Shown here in pieces: positions 15,580 through 25,214 of a stretch of DNA of 60,343 bases (positions are counted from its first letter, which is position 1; each line of letters starts with the position of its first letter). The notes beneath the pieces were generated by a model. The model saw nothing but the letters and a program-made list of their open reading frames with translations. It did not search any database and was not told where the DNA came from. Where the stretch lies: contig CANQJW010000002.1 of NCBI GenBank assembly GCA_947624345.1, positions 1-60,343 on the forward strand, given 5' to 3'. Source of the stretch: an uncultured Clostridia bacterium. Lineage in GTDB: Bacteria > Bacillota > Clostridia > Oscillospirales > Ruminococcaceae. Made by a program: the position numbers and the translations under genes.

Positions 15580-16506
15580 TTAACTATCAGACTTTTGGGT
15601 TTGAATGCTCATTCCTTCACCGTCCGACTCAAACACAATTGTTCCGTCTATATCGGTTGTATAAATCTCAGATGTATATTCGCCTAACCTCTCAAGAGCC
15701 TCTTCGTGCGGATGACCGTAGCTGTTGCCTGCTCCGCACTGGATAACCGCATATTCAGGCTTAACCTTTGACAAAAACAAATCACTTGACGATTCCCTGC
15801 TGCCGTGGTGGCCTACCTTTAAAACCCTTGCTGATAAATCTAGTCCTCGCTCAACAAGCTCCTTTTCGCTTTTCTTTCCCAAATCTCCTGTTATTAAAAA
15901 GCTGTTATCACCGTGAGTTATCTTTGTTGCAACAGAATAATCATTCAGATTACTATACTCTTCCTTAGGCGTATATGTGTTTATAACTGCAGAGCCCAAG
16001 TTGAATTTAGAATCATTAGCTTTTGTTATGGTAAGCCCTTTATCTATAATCGCCTTTAAAAGCTTAGTGTATGTATAAGATGTCGGAACCTGACTGTCAG
16101 GGATTTTAGGCATAATTATTTTACCTATCTCTATATCACTGTTCACAACAGCTCTTAGTCCGCCTATATGGTCGGAATGTGGGTGAGTTCCTATTACATA
16201 ATCAAGCTTTTCAATTGACTGAGCCTTTAAGTATTCTACCACATTTTCACCCTGATCTGTTTCTCCAGCATCAATCAGCATAGCCTGTCCGTCACACATA
16301 ACAAGAGTGCAGTCTCCCTGACCAACATCTATGAAATGTACCGACAAATCAGCGTTTGATGCAGGCTTGCTCACAAGTCCGCTATTCTTTATAAGCGTAT
16401 CGCCTAAGTTTGTGAAATGCGTAACAACTGCCGCAACAAGTGCAATTATTACAATAGTTATTAACGACGCTATTTTCTGAGATTTGCTCATTGATTTCCT
16501 TGCCAT
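15580..16506 (-). CDS. ComEC/Rec2-like metallo-beta-lactamase-fold hydrolase
   Basis: The protein is 308 aa. One N-terminal membrane anchor (residues ~12-30, IASLITIVIIALVAAVVTHF) precedes an extracytoplasmic MBL domain. Conserved elements are HFIDVGQGDC, LIDAG, the zinc motif THPHSDHIGG, ITGDLG and LKVGHHGS. It matches the soluble hydrolase domain of ComEC, but the DNA-channel membrane domain is absent, so it is not the full competence protein. A phosphodiesterase or nuclease activity is likely by family. The ribosome binding site is weak (GGAAAG). It lies between ftsK and the DUF3006 gene. Confidence 0.88.
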   Translation of the reverse strand: MARKSMSKSQKIASLITIVIIALVAAVVTHFTNLGDTLIKNSGLVSKPASNADLSVHFIDVGQGDCTLVMCDGQAMLIDAGETDQGENVVEYLKAQSIEKLDYVIGTHPHSDHIGGLRAVVNSDIEIGKIIMPKIPDSQVPTSYTYTKLLKAIIDKGLTITKANDSKFNLGSAVINTYTPKEEYSNLNDYSVATKITHGDNSFLITGDLGKKSEKELVERGLDLSARVLKVGHHGSRESSSDLFLSKVKPEYAVIQCGAGNSYGHPHEEALERLGEYTSEIYTTDIDGTIVFESDGEGMSIQTQKSDS

Positions 16507-16524
16507 ATGATTTTACTTTCCACT

Positions 16525-19050
16525 TTAATCGCTTCTCGTGGCATTTCGCTCTAGCCACTGTTCCTTTGTCATCAAAATCTCTCTCGGCTTTGAGCCGTTT
16601 GCCTCGCCAATTACACCCATCTGCTCAAGCTCGTCCATTATTCTTGCAGCCCTTGCATAGCCAAGGCTCAGCTTCCTTTGCAAGAAGGAAGTCGAAGCTG
16701 TCTGATTTTCAACAATCACCTTGATTGCTTCCTCCAGCTTATCGTCAACATCTTCAGATAATACATCAGAATTACCTCTTTTCTCTCCCTTTTGCTGAGG
16801 AATATGGCTGTCGATCTCCTCAATAATAGTGTCGCTGTATTCTGCCTTTGACTGGTTTTTAAGAAAATTAACTACTGCTCTTACCTCGCTTGTAGGAACA
16901 AAGCTTCCCTGAATTCTCATAGGCTTGCTCAGTCCAACAGGCTTATACAAAAGATCACCCTTTCCAAGAAGCTTTTCAGCTCCTCCCTCGTCGAGGATTA
17001 CACGAGAATCCATATTGTTTGAAACCTTAAGTGCCACCCTGCTTGGGATATTAGCTTTGATAAGTCCTGTTACTATATCAACACGAGGCGACTGGGTAGC
17101 TATGATAAGGTGCATTCCTGCCGCACGGGCAAGCTGTGCAATTCTGCAAATCGAATCCTCAACCTCTTTTGGCGCCGCCATCATCAAATCAGCAAGCTCG
17201 TCTATTACAATAACTATCTGAGGCATGGGCTCCATATCTTCTTTGTTTTTGACATATTCATTGAAGTCCTGAAGATCACGCACGCCATTATCAGCAAATA
17301 TCTTGTATCTTTTAAGCATTTCCGAAACTGCCCACCCTAAGGCTCCTGCCGCCTTTCTGGCATCGGTAACAACCGGAATCAACAGATGAGGTATTCCGTT
17401 ATAGATAGGAAACTCAACCTGCTTAGGGTCAATAAGTATCAGCTTAACCTCGTCAGGCGTTGCTTTATACAAAATGTTCATTATTATCGAGTTTGTAAAC
17501 ACAGACTTACCTGCACCTGTCGTTCCGGCAACAAGCATATGAGGCATCTTTGAAATATCGCCCATAACGATATTTCCCTCTATGTCTTTACCGACAGCAA
17601 ATGAAAGCTTGCCCTTTGAGCTCCTGAACTCACTGCTGTCAATAAGCTCTCTTATAGATACACTGTCTCTCTTCTCATTAGCAATCTCTATTCCAACTGC
17701 AGCTTTTCCCGGAATAGGGGCTTCAATTCTTATGCCCTCCGCCGCAAGATTAAGTGCAATATCATCAGCAAGTCCTGTGATTTTAGATACCTTAACACCT
17801 GCCGCCGGCTGAAGCTCATAACGGGTTACAGATGGTCCTCTGTGAATATCCACTATCTTTGTCAGAACACCAAAACTTCTCAGAGTATCAACCAATATCT
17901 CCGAACGGTCAGCAAGCTCCTGCTTATAGCTTGCTAAGTTTCTTTTCTTAGCCGGAAGCTTTAAAAGAGTTATCGGTGGAATACTATAAGCACTCTTTTG
18001 ATTTCCCTCACCGAAGAATGTAGTCTGTCCGCTATCGTCTATATATAAATCGGGTGCGTTATCCTTTTCTGTCTTTTCATCAGGAATTGCATTCTTAACA
18101 ATTTCCTGCAAATCCTTTGCCTTGACAGCATCTGCCCTTTTTGATTTTCTTGTACGCTTTTTATCAAGATTTTCACTATCAGATCCCATATCCATATCAA
18201 TAAAATCAGTAGGATCGGGATCAAACAGCTTATCGGGCATTGCCCTTTCAACAGACTTTTTGCGGCTAATAGGCTTGCTGTCTGCATCAAGATATTTTGC
18301 AATATCTACCCTTGCATTTTTGTTGCGCTCTTCAAGCTCCATAGCACGCTTGTGTTCACTGTTTCTTACTCTCTGAGCGTTGTCCTCCTTAACTGCATTA
18401 TATCCCTTTTTAATCGGCTTTGATACTCCTCTGAACAAATCGACAATAGTCTTGTTTGTAAGCAACATTACAAAAACTAAAAGAAGTAATACTATTACTA
18501 TTATTGATCCTGCCTTATTTAAAAACGCATACAGCGGCCAACCTAAAATAGCGCCGAAAACTCCTCCGCCACTAAGACTAACACCACTTGTATATAGCGA
18601 TGCTACTTTCCTGAAAAACGAACTGTTTATAGGTGTAGGAAGTCCTATCATACACACATGGAACAATGCCGAAATCAATAGCAGTGAAATAACACATTCT
18701 ATCACCTTAGCAAGAACTATGCTCTGTGATTTATCACGAGCACAGGTTATCGCAATATATAAAAGCACAGGTGCGACTAAAAATACCGAAACTCCGAAAA
18801 GCCCTCTTAAACTCAAATGCATAGAATGCCAGAAAGCAGAGCCTGATACATATGTGAGCAGAAAGATAAAAACAGCCAAAGCAAATAATAATATAGAATA
18901 TGTACGGTTGTGATTTGCTCTTTCAGCTCTTGGTTGGGGTTCTGTTATGGACGAGGTTGTTTTCTTTGCCTTTGATACTGATTTCTTCCCCGTTGCCTTT
19001 GACTTTATATTTGTCTTTCGTTTTGTTGAAGGCTTTTTACTTTTAGCCAT
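16525..19050 (-). CDS. ftsK: FtsK/SpoIIIE-family DNA translocase
   Basis: The protein is 841 aa. A Lys-rich start is followed by about four transmembrane segments (residues 51-70, 84-103, 115-136, 180-198), an acidic/basic linker (~210-350) and the motor domain with Walker A GTTGAGKS (509-516) and Walker B IVIVIDELADL. A C-terminal gamma winged helix (about 770-830, SFLQRKLSLGYARAARIMDE) recognises polar DNA sequences. It pumps chromosomal DNA at the division septum or into a forespore. The gene order tepA-ylzJ-...-spoIIIE is shared with Bacillus, supporting SpoIIIE-type ancestry; by sequence alone FtsK and SpoIIIE cannot be told apart. Confidence 0.95.
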   Translation of the reverse strand: MAKSKKPSTKRKTNIKSKATGKKSVSKAKKTTSSITEPQPRAERANHNRTYSILLFALAVFIFLLTYVSGSAFWHSMHLSLRGLFGVSVFLVAPVLLYIAITCARDKSQSIVLAKVIECVISLLLISALFHVCMIGLPTPINSSFFRKVASLYTSGVSLSGGGVFGAILGWPLYAFLNKAGSIIVIVLLLLVFVMLLTNKTIVDLFRGVSKPIKKGYNAVKEDNAQRVRNSEHKRAMELEERNKNARVDIAKYLDADSKPISRKKSVERAMPDKLFDPDPTDFIDMDMGSDSENLDKKRTRKSKRADAVKAKDLQEIVKNAIPDEKTEKDNAPDLYIDDSGQTTFFGEGNQKSAYSIPPITLLKLPAKKRNLASYKQELADRSEILVDTLRSFGVLTKIVDIHRGPSVTRYELQPAAGVKVSKITGLADDIALNLAAEGIRIEAPIPGKAAVGIEIANEKRDSVSIRELIDSSEFRSSKGKLSFAVGKDIEGNIVMGDISKMPHMLVAGTTGAGKSVFTNSIIMNILYKATPDEVKLILIDPKQVEFPIYNGIPHLLIPVVTDARKAAGALGWAVSEMLKRYKIFADNGVRDLQDFNEYVKNKEDMEPMPQIVIVIDELADLMMAAPKEVEDSICRIAQLARAAGMHLIIATQSPRVDIVTGLIKANIPSRVALKVSNNMDSRVILDEGGAEKLLGKGDLLYKPVGLSKPMRIQGSFVPTSEVRAVVNFLKNQSKAEYSDTIIEEIDSHIPQQKGEKRGNSDVLSEDVDDKLEEAIKVIVENQTASTSFLQRKLSLGYARAARIMDELEQMGVIGEANGSKPREILMTKEQWLERNATRSD

Positions 19051-19102
19051 TTCAATTTCTCCTTTGTTTTATCCTTTTCTCTTTTTATTTCATCACAAAT
19101 AT

Positions 19103-19945
19103 CTATGAAGCAATCTTCTCAAATATTGAAACTATAATCACGATAACTCCCAAAACTCCCGTATAATACGCAAAGATTTTGAACTTATCCGTCTTAACAA
19201 GCCAGTTTACCATTTTTATTGCACATATGCCGACTATTGCGGCAACCACAAACCCCAGAATATAAGTCCAACTGAATGACATATCTGTATGAACGGCATC
19301 TTTAACCTCGACAAGGCAACCGCCAAGTATTGCCGGTATTCCCAAAATAAATGAATACTTAACTGCTGTTTCTCTCTCAAAACCCGAAAATAATCCTGCT
19401 GAAATTGTAGAGCCTGAGCGTGAAACTCCCGGAAGGAGCGCAATACTTTGAAAAAATCCCACGAAAATGGAATCCTTGACTGTTATATCGCCAAGCTTTT
19501 TATTTCCCTTTGGGCATTTGTCAGCAAGAAGCAAAATAGCCGCTGTATATAAAAAGCATATACCCTCTGCAAATATAGACGCGTCCTCGGCAAAGCCCTC
19601 AAAAAAATCTTTAAATATGTAAAACGGAATTAGCACTGCCGTTGAAAGTATAACCATAAGCACCGCTCTGCGGTCACCGTTCATTTCTTTAAAAGTAAAC
19701 TGCCTTTTGAATATGTCTTTTATCATTCTTATAAATTCGCATATCAAATCCCATATGGTATCCCAAAATGCAATAAACACCGCAAACAGCGTCCCAAGAT
19801 GAAGTATTGCCGAAAAGAGCAGTGCACCCTCTCCGCTATTCCCTGTAAAATGCTGATACAGTGATAGATGTCCCGAGCTTGAAACGGGTAAGAATTCTGT
19901 TAGTCCCTGAATGATTGCCTGAAAAATTGCACTGATAGCTGACAT
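19103..19945 (-). CDS. uppP: undecaprenyl-diphosphate phosphatase
   Basis: The protein is 280 aa, a polytopic membrane protein of the BacA/UppP family. It dephosphorylates undecaprenyl diphosphate outside the membrane to recycle the lipid carrier for peptidoglycan. The signatures are QGLTEFLPVSSSGHL near the N terminus and PGVSRSGSTISAGL around residue 170, which together hold the catalytic Glu, Ser, His and Arg. Loss of the carrier cycle confers bacitracin sensitivity in other bacteria. It is inserted between ylzJ and ftsK in the operon. Confidence 0.96.
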   Translation of the reverse strand: MSAISAIFQAIIQGLTEFLPVSSSGHLSLYQHFTGNSGEGALLFSAILHLGTLFAVFIAFWDTIWDLICEFIRMIKDIFKRQFTFKEMNGDRRAVLMVILSTAVLIPFYIFKDFFEGFAEDASIFAEGICFLYTAAILLLADKCPKGNKKLGDITVKDSIFVGFFQSIALLPGVSRSGSTISAGLFSGFERETAVKYSFILGIPAILGGCLVEVKDAVHTDMSFSWTYILGFVVAAIVGICAIKMVNWLVKTDKFKIFAYYTGVLGVIVIIVSIFEKIAS

Positions 19946-20004
19946 TGTGTCGTCCCTTTCTGCTTTCTTAAAATAACTTGTTGTCCTTGTTCTACTATTT
20001 ATCT

Positions 20005-20202
20005 CTATTTGTTAAAGCTGTTCAAAAACCATAAGTAATCATATGGATTTGTCGAGTGAATGTTTTTCACACTCTTTCCGTTTCCAAAATCCAGATAATC
20101 ATATTTAATATTGTCCCACTCGCCTGTTTTGGTAACACAGCTTTTATTTATCCTTTCAATATCACCAAAGACATCATAGGCATTTAAAATCGTATGAAAC
20201 AT
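20005..20202 (-). CDS. YlzJ-like small protein
   Basis: The protein is 65 aa from the ATG at 20202 (the ORF track uses a TTG six nt upstream that sits against the AAGGTGA site). Start MFHTILNAYDVFG and the near-C-terminal STNPYDYLWF resemble the YlzJ family, whose members end with an STDP.DYL-type motif. In Bacillus ylzJ lies directly after tepA and before spoIIIE, the same place as here. The function is unknown. Assignment rests on weak similarity plus position. Confidence 0.6.
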   Translation of the reverse strand: MFHTILNAYDVFGDIERINKSCVTKTGEWDNIKYDYLDFGNGKSVKNIHSTNPYDYLWFLNSFNK

Positions 20203-20204
20203 AA

Positions 20205-20975
20205 TCAATCACCTTTTATATTTTCATTCTCGCACTTTTTCTGATTATCCTCTGATTCTATCAAGTCATATAAGCACTCAATAGCGTCTGACAATCCACC
20301 TAGGCTGTCGATTATCCCCTCTTTGACAGCGCTCTCGCCGTCTAAAACTGTGCCGACATCCATAACAAGCTCACCGGTTGTCATCATAAGCTCTTTAAAA
20401 CGCTCGGGAGTGATATTTGAATTATCACAAACAAATCTGATGATCCTGTCCTGCATCTTATCGAAATACGAAAGCGTCTGAGGAACGCCAAGCACAAGTC
20501 CGTTCATTCTGACAGGGTGAATAGTCATAGTAGCTGATGGAACTATAAAAGATTTCTTTGAACAAACAGCCAGAGGTACGCCTATTGAGTGACCTCCACC
20601 GAGAACAATTGAAACAGTCGGGGTTTTCATTCCTGCAATAAGCTCAGCAATCGCAAGCCCTGCTTCAACATCTCCGCCAACTGTGTTTATTATTATCACC
20701 AAGCCCTCAATAGAGCTGTCCTGCTCGATTGCAACAAGCGCAGGCATTATGTGCTCATACTTTGTAGTCTTATTCTGCGGTGGAAGTATATAATGCCCTT
20801 CAACCTCGCCTATTATCGTCAGACAATGTATAAGATGCCTTGCGTTTTTAAGACTTATATGACCGACACGCTCTATTTGTTCAGTCTGATTAGGCTTATC
20901 ATTGTCCCCCTGATTTGTCTGAGATGATTGACTATCATTGTTATTCTCGTTTTCGTCATTTAACGCTTCAGCCAT
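20205..20975 (-). CDS. ClpP-class protease, TepA-like (translocation-enhancing protein)
   Basis: The protein is 256 aa from the ATG at 20975; the tracked TTG start overlaps the GGAGG itself. A low-complexity Asn/Gln/Asp N terminus precedes a ClpP/SppA-type fold. The segment [14 protein letters not shown] carries the likely nucleophile Ser, and [11 protein letters not shown] the catalytic His. The closest group is TepA (YmfB), a cytoplasmic ClpP-like protein implicated in secretion and spore processes in Bacillus. It is the first gene of the long operon, with a promoter at 21128-21155. Confidence 0.85.
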   Translation of the reverse strand: MAEALNDENENNNDSQSSQTNQGDNDKPNQTEQIERVGHISLKNARHLIHCLTIIGEVEGHYILPPQNKTTKYEHIMPALVAIEQDSSIEGLVIIINTVGGDVEAGLAIAELIAGMKTPTVSIVLGGGHSIGVPLAVCSKKSFIVPSATMTIHPVRMNGLVLGVPQTLSYFDKMQDRIIRFVCDNSNITPERFKELMMTTGELVMDVGTVLDGESAVKEGIIDSLGGLSDAIECLYDLIESEDNQKKCENENIKGD

Positions 20976-21127
20976 TTTGAATAAATCCTCCAAGAAAATA
21001 TTTTTTGATATTTTCTTTTTACAAGAAAAATATATTATTATTTTTTCTTTTTATAACAAAAATTATTCAAAAGCTCTGAAATTTAACCGTTTTACAAAAT
21101 ACTATATTTAGTATTCCATATCTTTAT
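20976..21127 (-). promoter_or_regulatory. tepA leader, AT-rich
   Basis: The untranslated leader is about 145 nt. It includes an AGAAAATA/TATTTTCT inverted repeat (about 20993-21016) next to the ribosome binding site and long A/T runs. I see no recognisable riboswitch. Confidence 0.35.
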
Positions 21128-21155
21128 ATTATACCACTTGCATAAAATATGTCAA
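21128..21155 (-). promoter_or_regulatory. promoter of the tepA-to-ispH operon
   Basis: The minus strand has TTGACA, a 16-nt spacer and TATAAT. Transcription would run leftward through ten genes to the terminator at 9161-9190. Confidence 0.75.
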
Positions 21156-21227
21156 TAATTTTGCAGGAAATTATCCACGTTCGGGCGTGTCATATATCGT
21201 TATAATCTATAAATTTTACCGCACTTT

Positions 21228-21245
21228 ATATTAAATATTTAATAT
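21228..21245. promoter_or_regulatory. 18-bp AT palindrome upstream of acn
   Basis: ATATTAAATATTTAATAT is perfectly self-complementary and lies about 36 nt upstream of the acn -35 box. It may be an activator or repressor site; AT-only palindromes can also arise by chance. Confidence 0.3.
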
Positions 21246-21269
21246 TTAATTAACTATACTGTCGAATGC

Positions 21270-21287
21270 TTGTTAAATTCTTGACAA
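21270..21287. promoter_or_regulatory. candidate Rex operator on the acn promoter
   Basis: TTGTTAA-ATTC-TTGACAA matches the established Rex consensus TTGTTAAnnnnTTAACAA with one mismatch. The right half-site contains the -35 box TTGACA, so binding would block RNA polymerase. rex is the fourth gene of the same cluster. Confidence 0.65.
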
Positions 21288-21309
21288 TCCCTTTCTTTTG
21301 TTTTAAAAT
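21281..21309 (+). promoter_or_regulatory. promoter of acn-orf-icd-rex
   Basis: TTGACA, a 17-nt spacer and TAAAAT, followed by a 34-nt leader with GAAAGGAA as ribosome binding site. Confidence 0.75.
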
Positions 21310-21343
21310 AAAAGAAATGATATAATGAAAGGAATTTGAGATT

Positions 21344-23284
21344 ATGGGACTTACGTTAACAGAAAAAATTCTAAAAAACCACCTTGTAGACGGCGAGTTT
21401 ATAAAAGGAAACGAAATAGGAATCAAAATTGACCAAACATTAACTCAGGACGCCACAGGAACTATGGCTTATCTTGAATATGAAGCTATGGGGGTTCCCC
21501 GTGTTAAAACGGAGCGTTCTGTAGCTTACATAGACCATAACACACTTCAGTCGGGCTTTGAAAATGCCGACGATCACAGGTTTATCGGTTCAGTTGCAAA
21601 AAAGCACGGCATATACTTTTCACGCCCCGGTAACGGAATATGCCATCAGGTACACCTAGAGAGATTTGGCGTTCCCGGAAAAACGCTTATCGGCTCTGAC
21701 AGCCACACCCCCACAGGCGGCGGAATCGGTATGATTGCTATTGGTGCCGGAGGTCTTGATGTTGCTGTTGCAATGGGCGGCGGCGCTTATTACATAACAT
21801 ACCCTAAAATAGTTAAGGTTGAGCTTATTGGAAAGCTTTCTCCTTGGGTTGCCGCTAAAGATGTTATCTTAGAAGTGCTTAAAATTCTTACTGTAAAAGG
21901 CGGTGTTGGAAAGGTTATAGAATATTGCGGCGAGGGCGTTAAAACCCTTTCTGTTCCCGAAAGAGCAACAATTACAAACATGGGTGCAGAGCTTGGCGCT
22001 ACTACTTCAATATTCCCGTCAGATAAAACAACGCTTGAATTTTTAAGGGCTCAGAACAGAGCAGATGTCTGGACAGAACTTAAAGCCGACGACGACGCGG
22101 CTTATGATGAGGAAATCAAAATTGATTTATCAAAAATCGTTCCTATGGCTGCTTGTCCTCACTCTCCTGATAATATTAAAACAGTTGACGAGTTAGGTCC
22201 AATGAAAATAGATCAGGTTTGTATAGGCTCTTGCACAAACTCATCACTTATGGATATGATGAAGGTTGCTCATATTCTAAAGGGCAAAACGGTTCACCCT
22301 GATGTATCACTTTCAATCGCTCCGGGCTCTAAGCAGGTTCTCAATATGCTTGCTCAAAACGGCGCATTGTCAATAATGATAGATGCAGGTGCAAGAATAC
22401 TTGAATCTGCCTGCGGTCCTTGCATTGGTATGGGACAATCTCCTAACTCAAATGGAATATCTTTGAGAACCTTTAACAGAAACTTTGAGGGACGCTCAGG
22501 AACAAAGGACGGACAGATTTATCTTGTTTCCCCGGAGCTTGCTGCGGCATCAGCAATTGCAGGTGTTTTAACTGACCCCAGAACTCTTGGCGATATGCCT
22601 GAATTTAAGCTGCCTGAGAAGTTCGTAATAAACGACAATATGATAGTTCCTCCTGCTCCTGTTGAGGAAATGGACAGCGTTGAGATTCTGAGAGGTCCAA
22701 ATATAAAGCCTTTCCCGAAAACTTCTCCGCTTGATAAAACTATTGACGCTCCTTGCTCGCTTAAAGTGGGTGACAATATCACAACAGACCACATTATGCC
22801 TGCCGGTGCTAAAATACTTCCTTTGCGTTCAAACATTCCTGCTATTTCAAAGCACTGCTTTACAGTATGCGATGAGGAATTCCCTGAGAGAGCACTCAGA
22901 CTTGGAAAAAGTATAATCGTCGGCGGTTCAAACTATGGACAAGGCTCTTCAAGGGAGCATGCTGCTCTCGCTCCGCTTTATCTTGGCGTTAAGGCTGTTT
23001 TAGTTAAGAGCTTCGCTAGAATACACAGAGCTAATCTTATAAACGCAGGTATTCTACCTCTTACTTTTGTAAACGAAGCTGACTATGACAAAATCGGTCA
23101 GGGCGACGAGCTTTTGCTTGAAAATGTAAGACAGAATATTGAAGACGGAAAAACTGAGCTTACTGTTATAAACAAATCAAAGAATGTTGAGATCCCTGTT
23201 TTATGTGAGCTTAGCGGACGCACAAAGGATATTGTTCTTGCTGGCGGACTTTTGGATTACACAAGAGATCAGCTGACAAAATAG
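21344..23284 (+). CDS. acn: aconitate hydratase
   Basis: The protein is 646 aa, the shorter mitochondrial/clostridial-type aconitase. It isomerises citrate to isocitrate using a [4Fe-4S] cluster. Cluster-ligand regions are GSCTNSS and ACGPCIGMG; SDSHTPTGGGIGM is a substrate-binding signature, and the C-terminal swivel domain has GGSNYGQGSSREHAAL. It is followed at 10 nt by a small membrane protein gene, then icd and rex. The pathway provides 2-oxoglutarate for glutamate synthesis in an organism that probably has a partial TCA cycle. The promoter overlaps a Rex-like site. Confidence 0.96.
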   Translation: MGLTLTEKILKNHLVDGEFIKGNEIGIKIDQTLTQDATGTMAYLEYEAMGVPRVKTERSVAYIDHNTLQSGFENADDHRFIGSVAKKHGIYFSRPGNGICHQVHLERFGVPGKTLIGSDSHTPTGGGIGMIAIGAGGLDVAVAMGGGAYYITYPKIVKVELIGKLSPWVAAKDVILEVLKILTVKGGVGKVIEYCGEGVKTLSVPERATITNMGAELGATTSIFPSDKTTLEFLRAQNRADVWTELKADDDAAYDEEIKIDLSKIVPMAACPHSPDNIKTVDELGPMKIDQVCIGSCTNSSLMDMMKVAHILKGKTVHPDVSLSIAPGSKQVLNMLAQNGALSIMIDAGARILESACGPCIGMGQSPNSNGISLRTFNRNFEGRSGTKDGQIYLVSPELAAASAIAGVLTDPRTLGDMPEFKLPEKFVINDNMIVPPAPVEEMDSVEILRGPNIKPFPKTSPLDKTIDAPCSLKVGDNITTDHIMPAGAKILPLRSNIPAISKHCFTVCDEEFPERALRLGKSIIVGGSNYGQGSSREHAALAPLYLGVKAVLVKSFARIHRANLINAGILPLTFVNEADYDKIGQGDELLLENVRQNIEDGKTELTVINKSKNVEIPVLCELSGRTKDIVLAGGLLDYTRDQLTK

Positions 23285-23293
23285 GATGAAGCT

Positions 23294-23932
23294 ATGAATA
23301 GAAATTCAAATTGGGACGACAGACAAAATAAAAGCTATGGCGGATATGATAACAGACCTTATAAAGATAACTACTATCGCAATCCGCACAAAAGACGGCC
23401 TGTTCGCTATCCTGATAAAAGAAAAAAGCTGAACACCAAAGGAGTACCACTGCTTATAACACTTGTAAGCATATTGCTGGCTTTGGTTATTGTATATATA
23501 ATTTTATATATAAACTTTTTCAGCTACAAGCATGAGATAAAAGACGTTTTAACCGCTTCGGGCAGTGCAAGTGCAGAAATTATCGAGGACATTAAGGTTG
23601 ATGATAATCTCTATTTGTATGCTTATACCGATAAGGGAAAGCTTTCGGTTTCGTATATTGAGTCTAAAGGCTCGGGCGATTATAAAAGCTATAAATATCT
23701 GAACAAGTGTAATTCTCTTAATTTAGATACCTATAGCAAGGATATGCAAGGAAAGAAAATGAAGTTTTCCTCAAAGGGAAATTTCCATTTTGCATTGGAC
23801 TTTTCGGGAAGCGAGCAATATGAACAGTTTATAGAATACTTTGATGAAAACGGTATAAATAATTATAAATCCTGTCCTGTTAATATTGAGGGTTTAAATC
23901 AGATTTTTATAGTGTGGATGTGGAATAAATAA
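23294..23932 (+). CDS. hypothetical single-pass membrane protein
   Basis: The protein is 212 aa. The first ~50 residues are rich in Asn, Arg, Tyr and Lys and presumably cytoplasmic. One transmembrane helix (about 54-77, VPLLITLVSILLALVIVYII) is followed by an extracytoplasmic domain of about 130 aa without cysteines or a recognised motif. I do not recognise the family. It sits between acn and icd, 9 nt and 21 nt from its neighbours, so it is almost surely co-transcribed, though nothing in it suggests a metabolic enzyme. Confidence 0.7.
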   Translation: MNRNSNWDDRQNKSYGGYDNRPYKDNYYRNPHKRRPVRYPDKRKKLNTKGVPLLITLVSILLALVIVYIILYINFFSYKHEIKDVLTASGSASAEIIEDIKVDDNLYLYAYTDKGKLSVSYIESKGSGDYKSYKYLNKCNSLNLDTYSKDMQGKKMKFSSKGNFHFALDFSGSEQYEQFIEYFDENGINNYKSCPVNIEGLNQIFIVWMWNK

Positions 23933-23953
23933 ATTTAAACGGAGGTAATTATT

Positions 23954-25174
23954 ATGGCGAAAAAAATTAAAATGAAAACGCCTCTCGTCGAGATGGACGG
24001 AGACGAAATGACAAGAATCCTTTGGAAGTGGATTAAGGAGATTCTTCTTGAGCCTTATGTAGACTTAAACTGCGAGTATTATGATCTGGGACTCAAGAAC
24101 AGAAATGAAACAAACGATCAGGTTACATTCGACAGCGCTGAGGCTACAAAGAAATACGGTGTAGCTGTTAAGTGCGCTACAATCACACCAAATGCTGCAA
24201 GAATGCCCGAGTATAATCTAAAGGAGATGTGGAAGTCCCCTAACGGAACTATCAGAGCTATTTTAGACGGTACTGTTTTCAGAACGCCTATAATAGTCAA
24301 GGGTATTTCTCCCTATATTCCTACATGGACAAAGCCTATAACGATTGCTCGTCACGCTTACGGCGATGTTTATAAGAACACTGAAATTCAGGTAAACAAG
24401 GACTCAAAGGCTGAACTTGTTGTTACAGACAAGGAGGGAAACGAGACAAGAGAGCTTATCTATGATTTCTCTGACAGCGACGGCATTGTTCAGGGTATAC
24501 ACAATAAAAACGAGAGCATTGCAGGCTTTGCAAGGGCTTGTCTTAACTATGGTCTTGATTTAAAGCAGGATGTATGGTTTGCTACAAAGGATACTATCTC
24601 TAAAAAATACGATCATAGATTTAAGGATATCTTCCAGGAGATATATGATAAAGAGTATAAAGAGAGATACGAAGCGGCAGGTATTGAGTATTTCTATACG
24701 CTTATCGACGACGCTGTTGCAAGAGTTATCCGTTCAAACGGCGGCTATATCTGGGCTTGCAAAAACTATGACGGAGACGTTATGTCTGATATGGTTTCAA
24801 CAGCCTACGGCTCGCTGGCTATGATGACTTCTGTTCTAGTTTCTCCTGACGGTATTTATGAATATGAAGCTGCACACGGAACTGTTCAAAGACATTATTA
24901 CAAATATCTCAAGGGCGAGGAAACCTCAACAAACTCGGTAGCTACAATCTTCGCTTGGAGCGGTGCTTTGAGAAAGAGAGGTGAGCTTGACGAAACTCCT
25001 GATTTGGTCGACTTTGCAAACAAGCTTGAACAGGCTACCATTCAGACTATTGAGGACGGCGTTATGACGGGTGACCTCTATCTTCTGTCAAGCTTAGAGA
25101 ATAAAACAAAGGTTGACTCTAAAACCTTCTTAAAGGAAATCGGCAAGCGTTTAGATACACTTGTAAATTCATAA
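23954..25174 (+). CDS. icd: isocitrate dehydrogenase (NADP-dependent, eukaryote-like type)
   Basis: The protein is 406 aa. It oxidatively decarboxylates isocitrate to 2-oxoglutarate. The N terminus ([18 protein letters not shown]) and [17 protein letters not shown] are typical of the homodimeric eukaryotic-like subgroup. The metal-binding aspartates are in [16 protein letters not shown], and the cofactor loop [10 protein letters not shown] suggests NADP. A strong GGAGG precedes the start. Together with acn it converts citrate to 2-oxoglutarate. Confidence 0.96.
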   Translation: MAKKIKMKTPLVEMDGDEMTRILWKWIKEILLEPYVDLNCEYYDLGLKNRNETNDQVTFDSAEATKKYGVAVKCATITPNAARMPEYNLKEMWKSPNGTIRAILDGTVFRTPIIVKGISPYIPTWTKPITIARHAYGDVYKNTEIQVNKDSKAELVVTDKEGNETRELIYDFSDSDGIVQGIHNKNESIAGFARACLNYGLDLKQDVWFATKDTISKKYDHRFKDIFQEIYDKEYKERYEAAGIEYFYTLIDDAVARVIRSNGGYIWACKNYDGDVMSDMVSTAYGSLAMMTSVLVSPDGIYEYEAAHGTVQRHYYKYLKGEETSTNSVATIFAWSGALRKRGELDETPDLVDFANKLEQATIQTIEDGVMTGDLYLLSSLENKTKVDSKTFLKEIGKRLDTLVNS

Positions 25175-25214
25175 AGACAAGTAATAATTTTATAAGATTT
25201 AAGGGATGAAATTA

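Noticed and set aside
15580-16506. Full ComEC competence channel
   Set aside because: Only one membrane helix and the MBL domain are present; the polytopic competence domain is missing.
18380-18913. 177-aa plus-strand ORF
   Set aside because: Antisense to the ftsK N-terminal region; no ribosome binding site.
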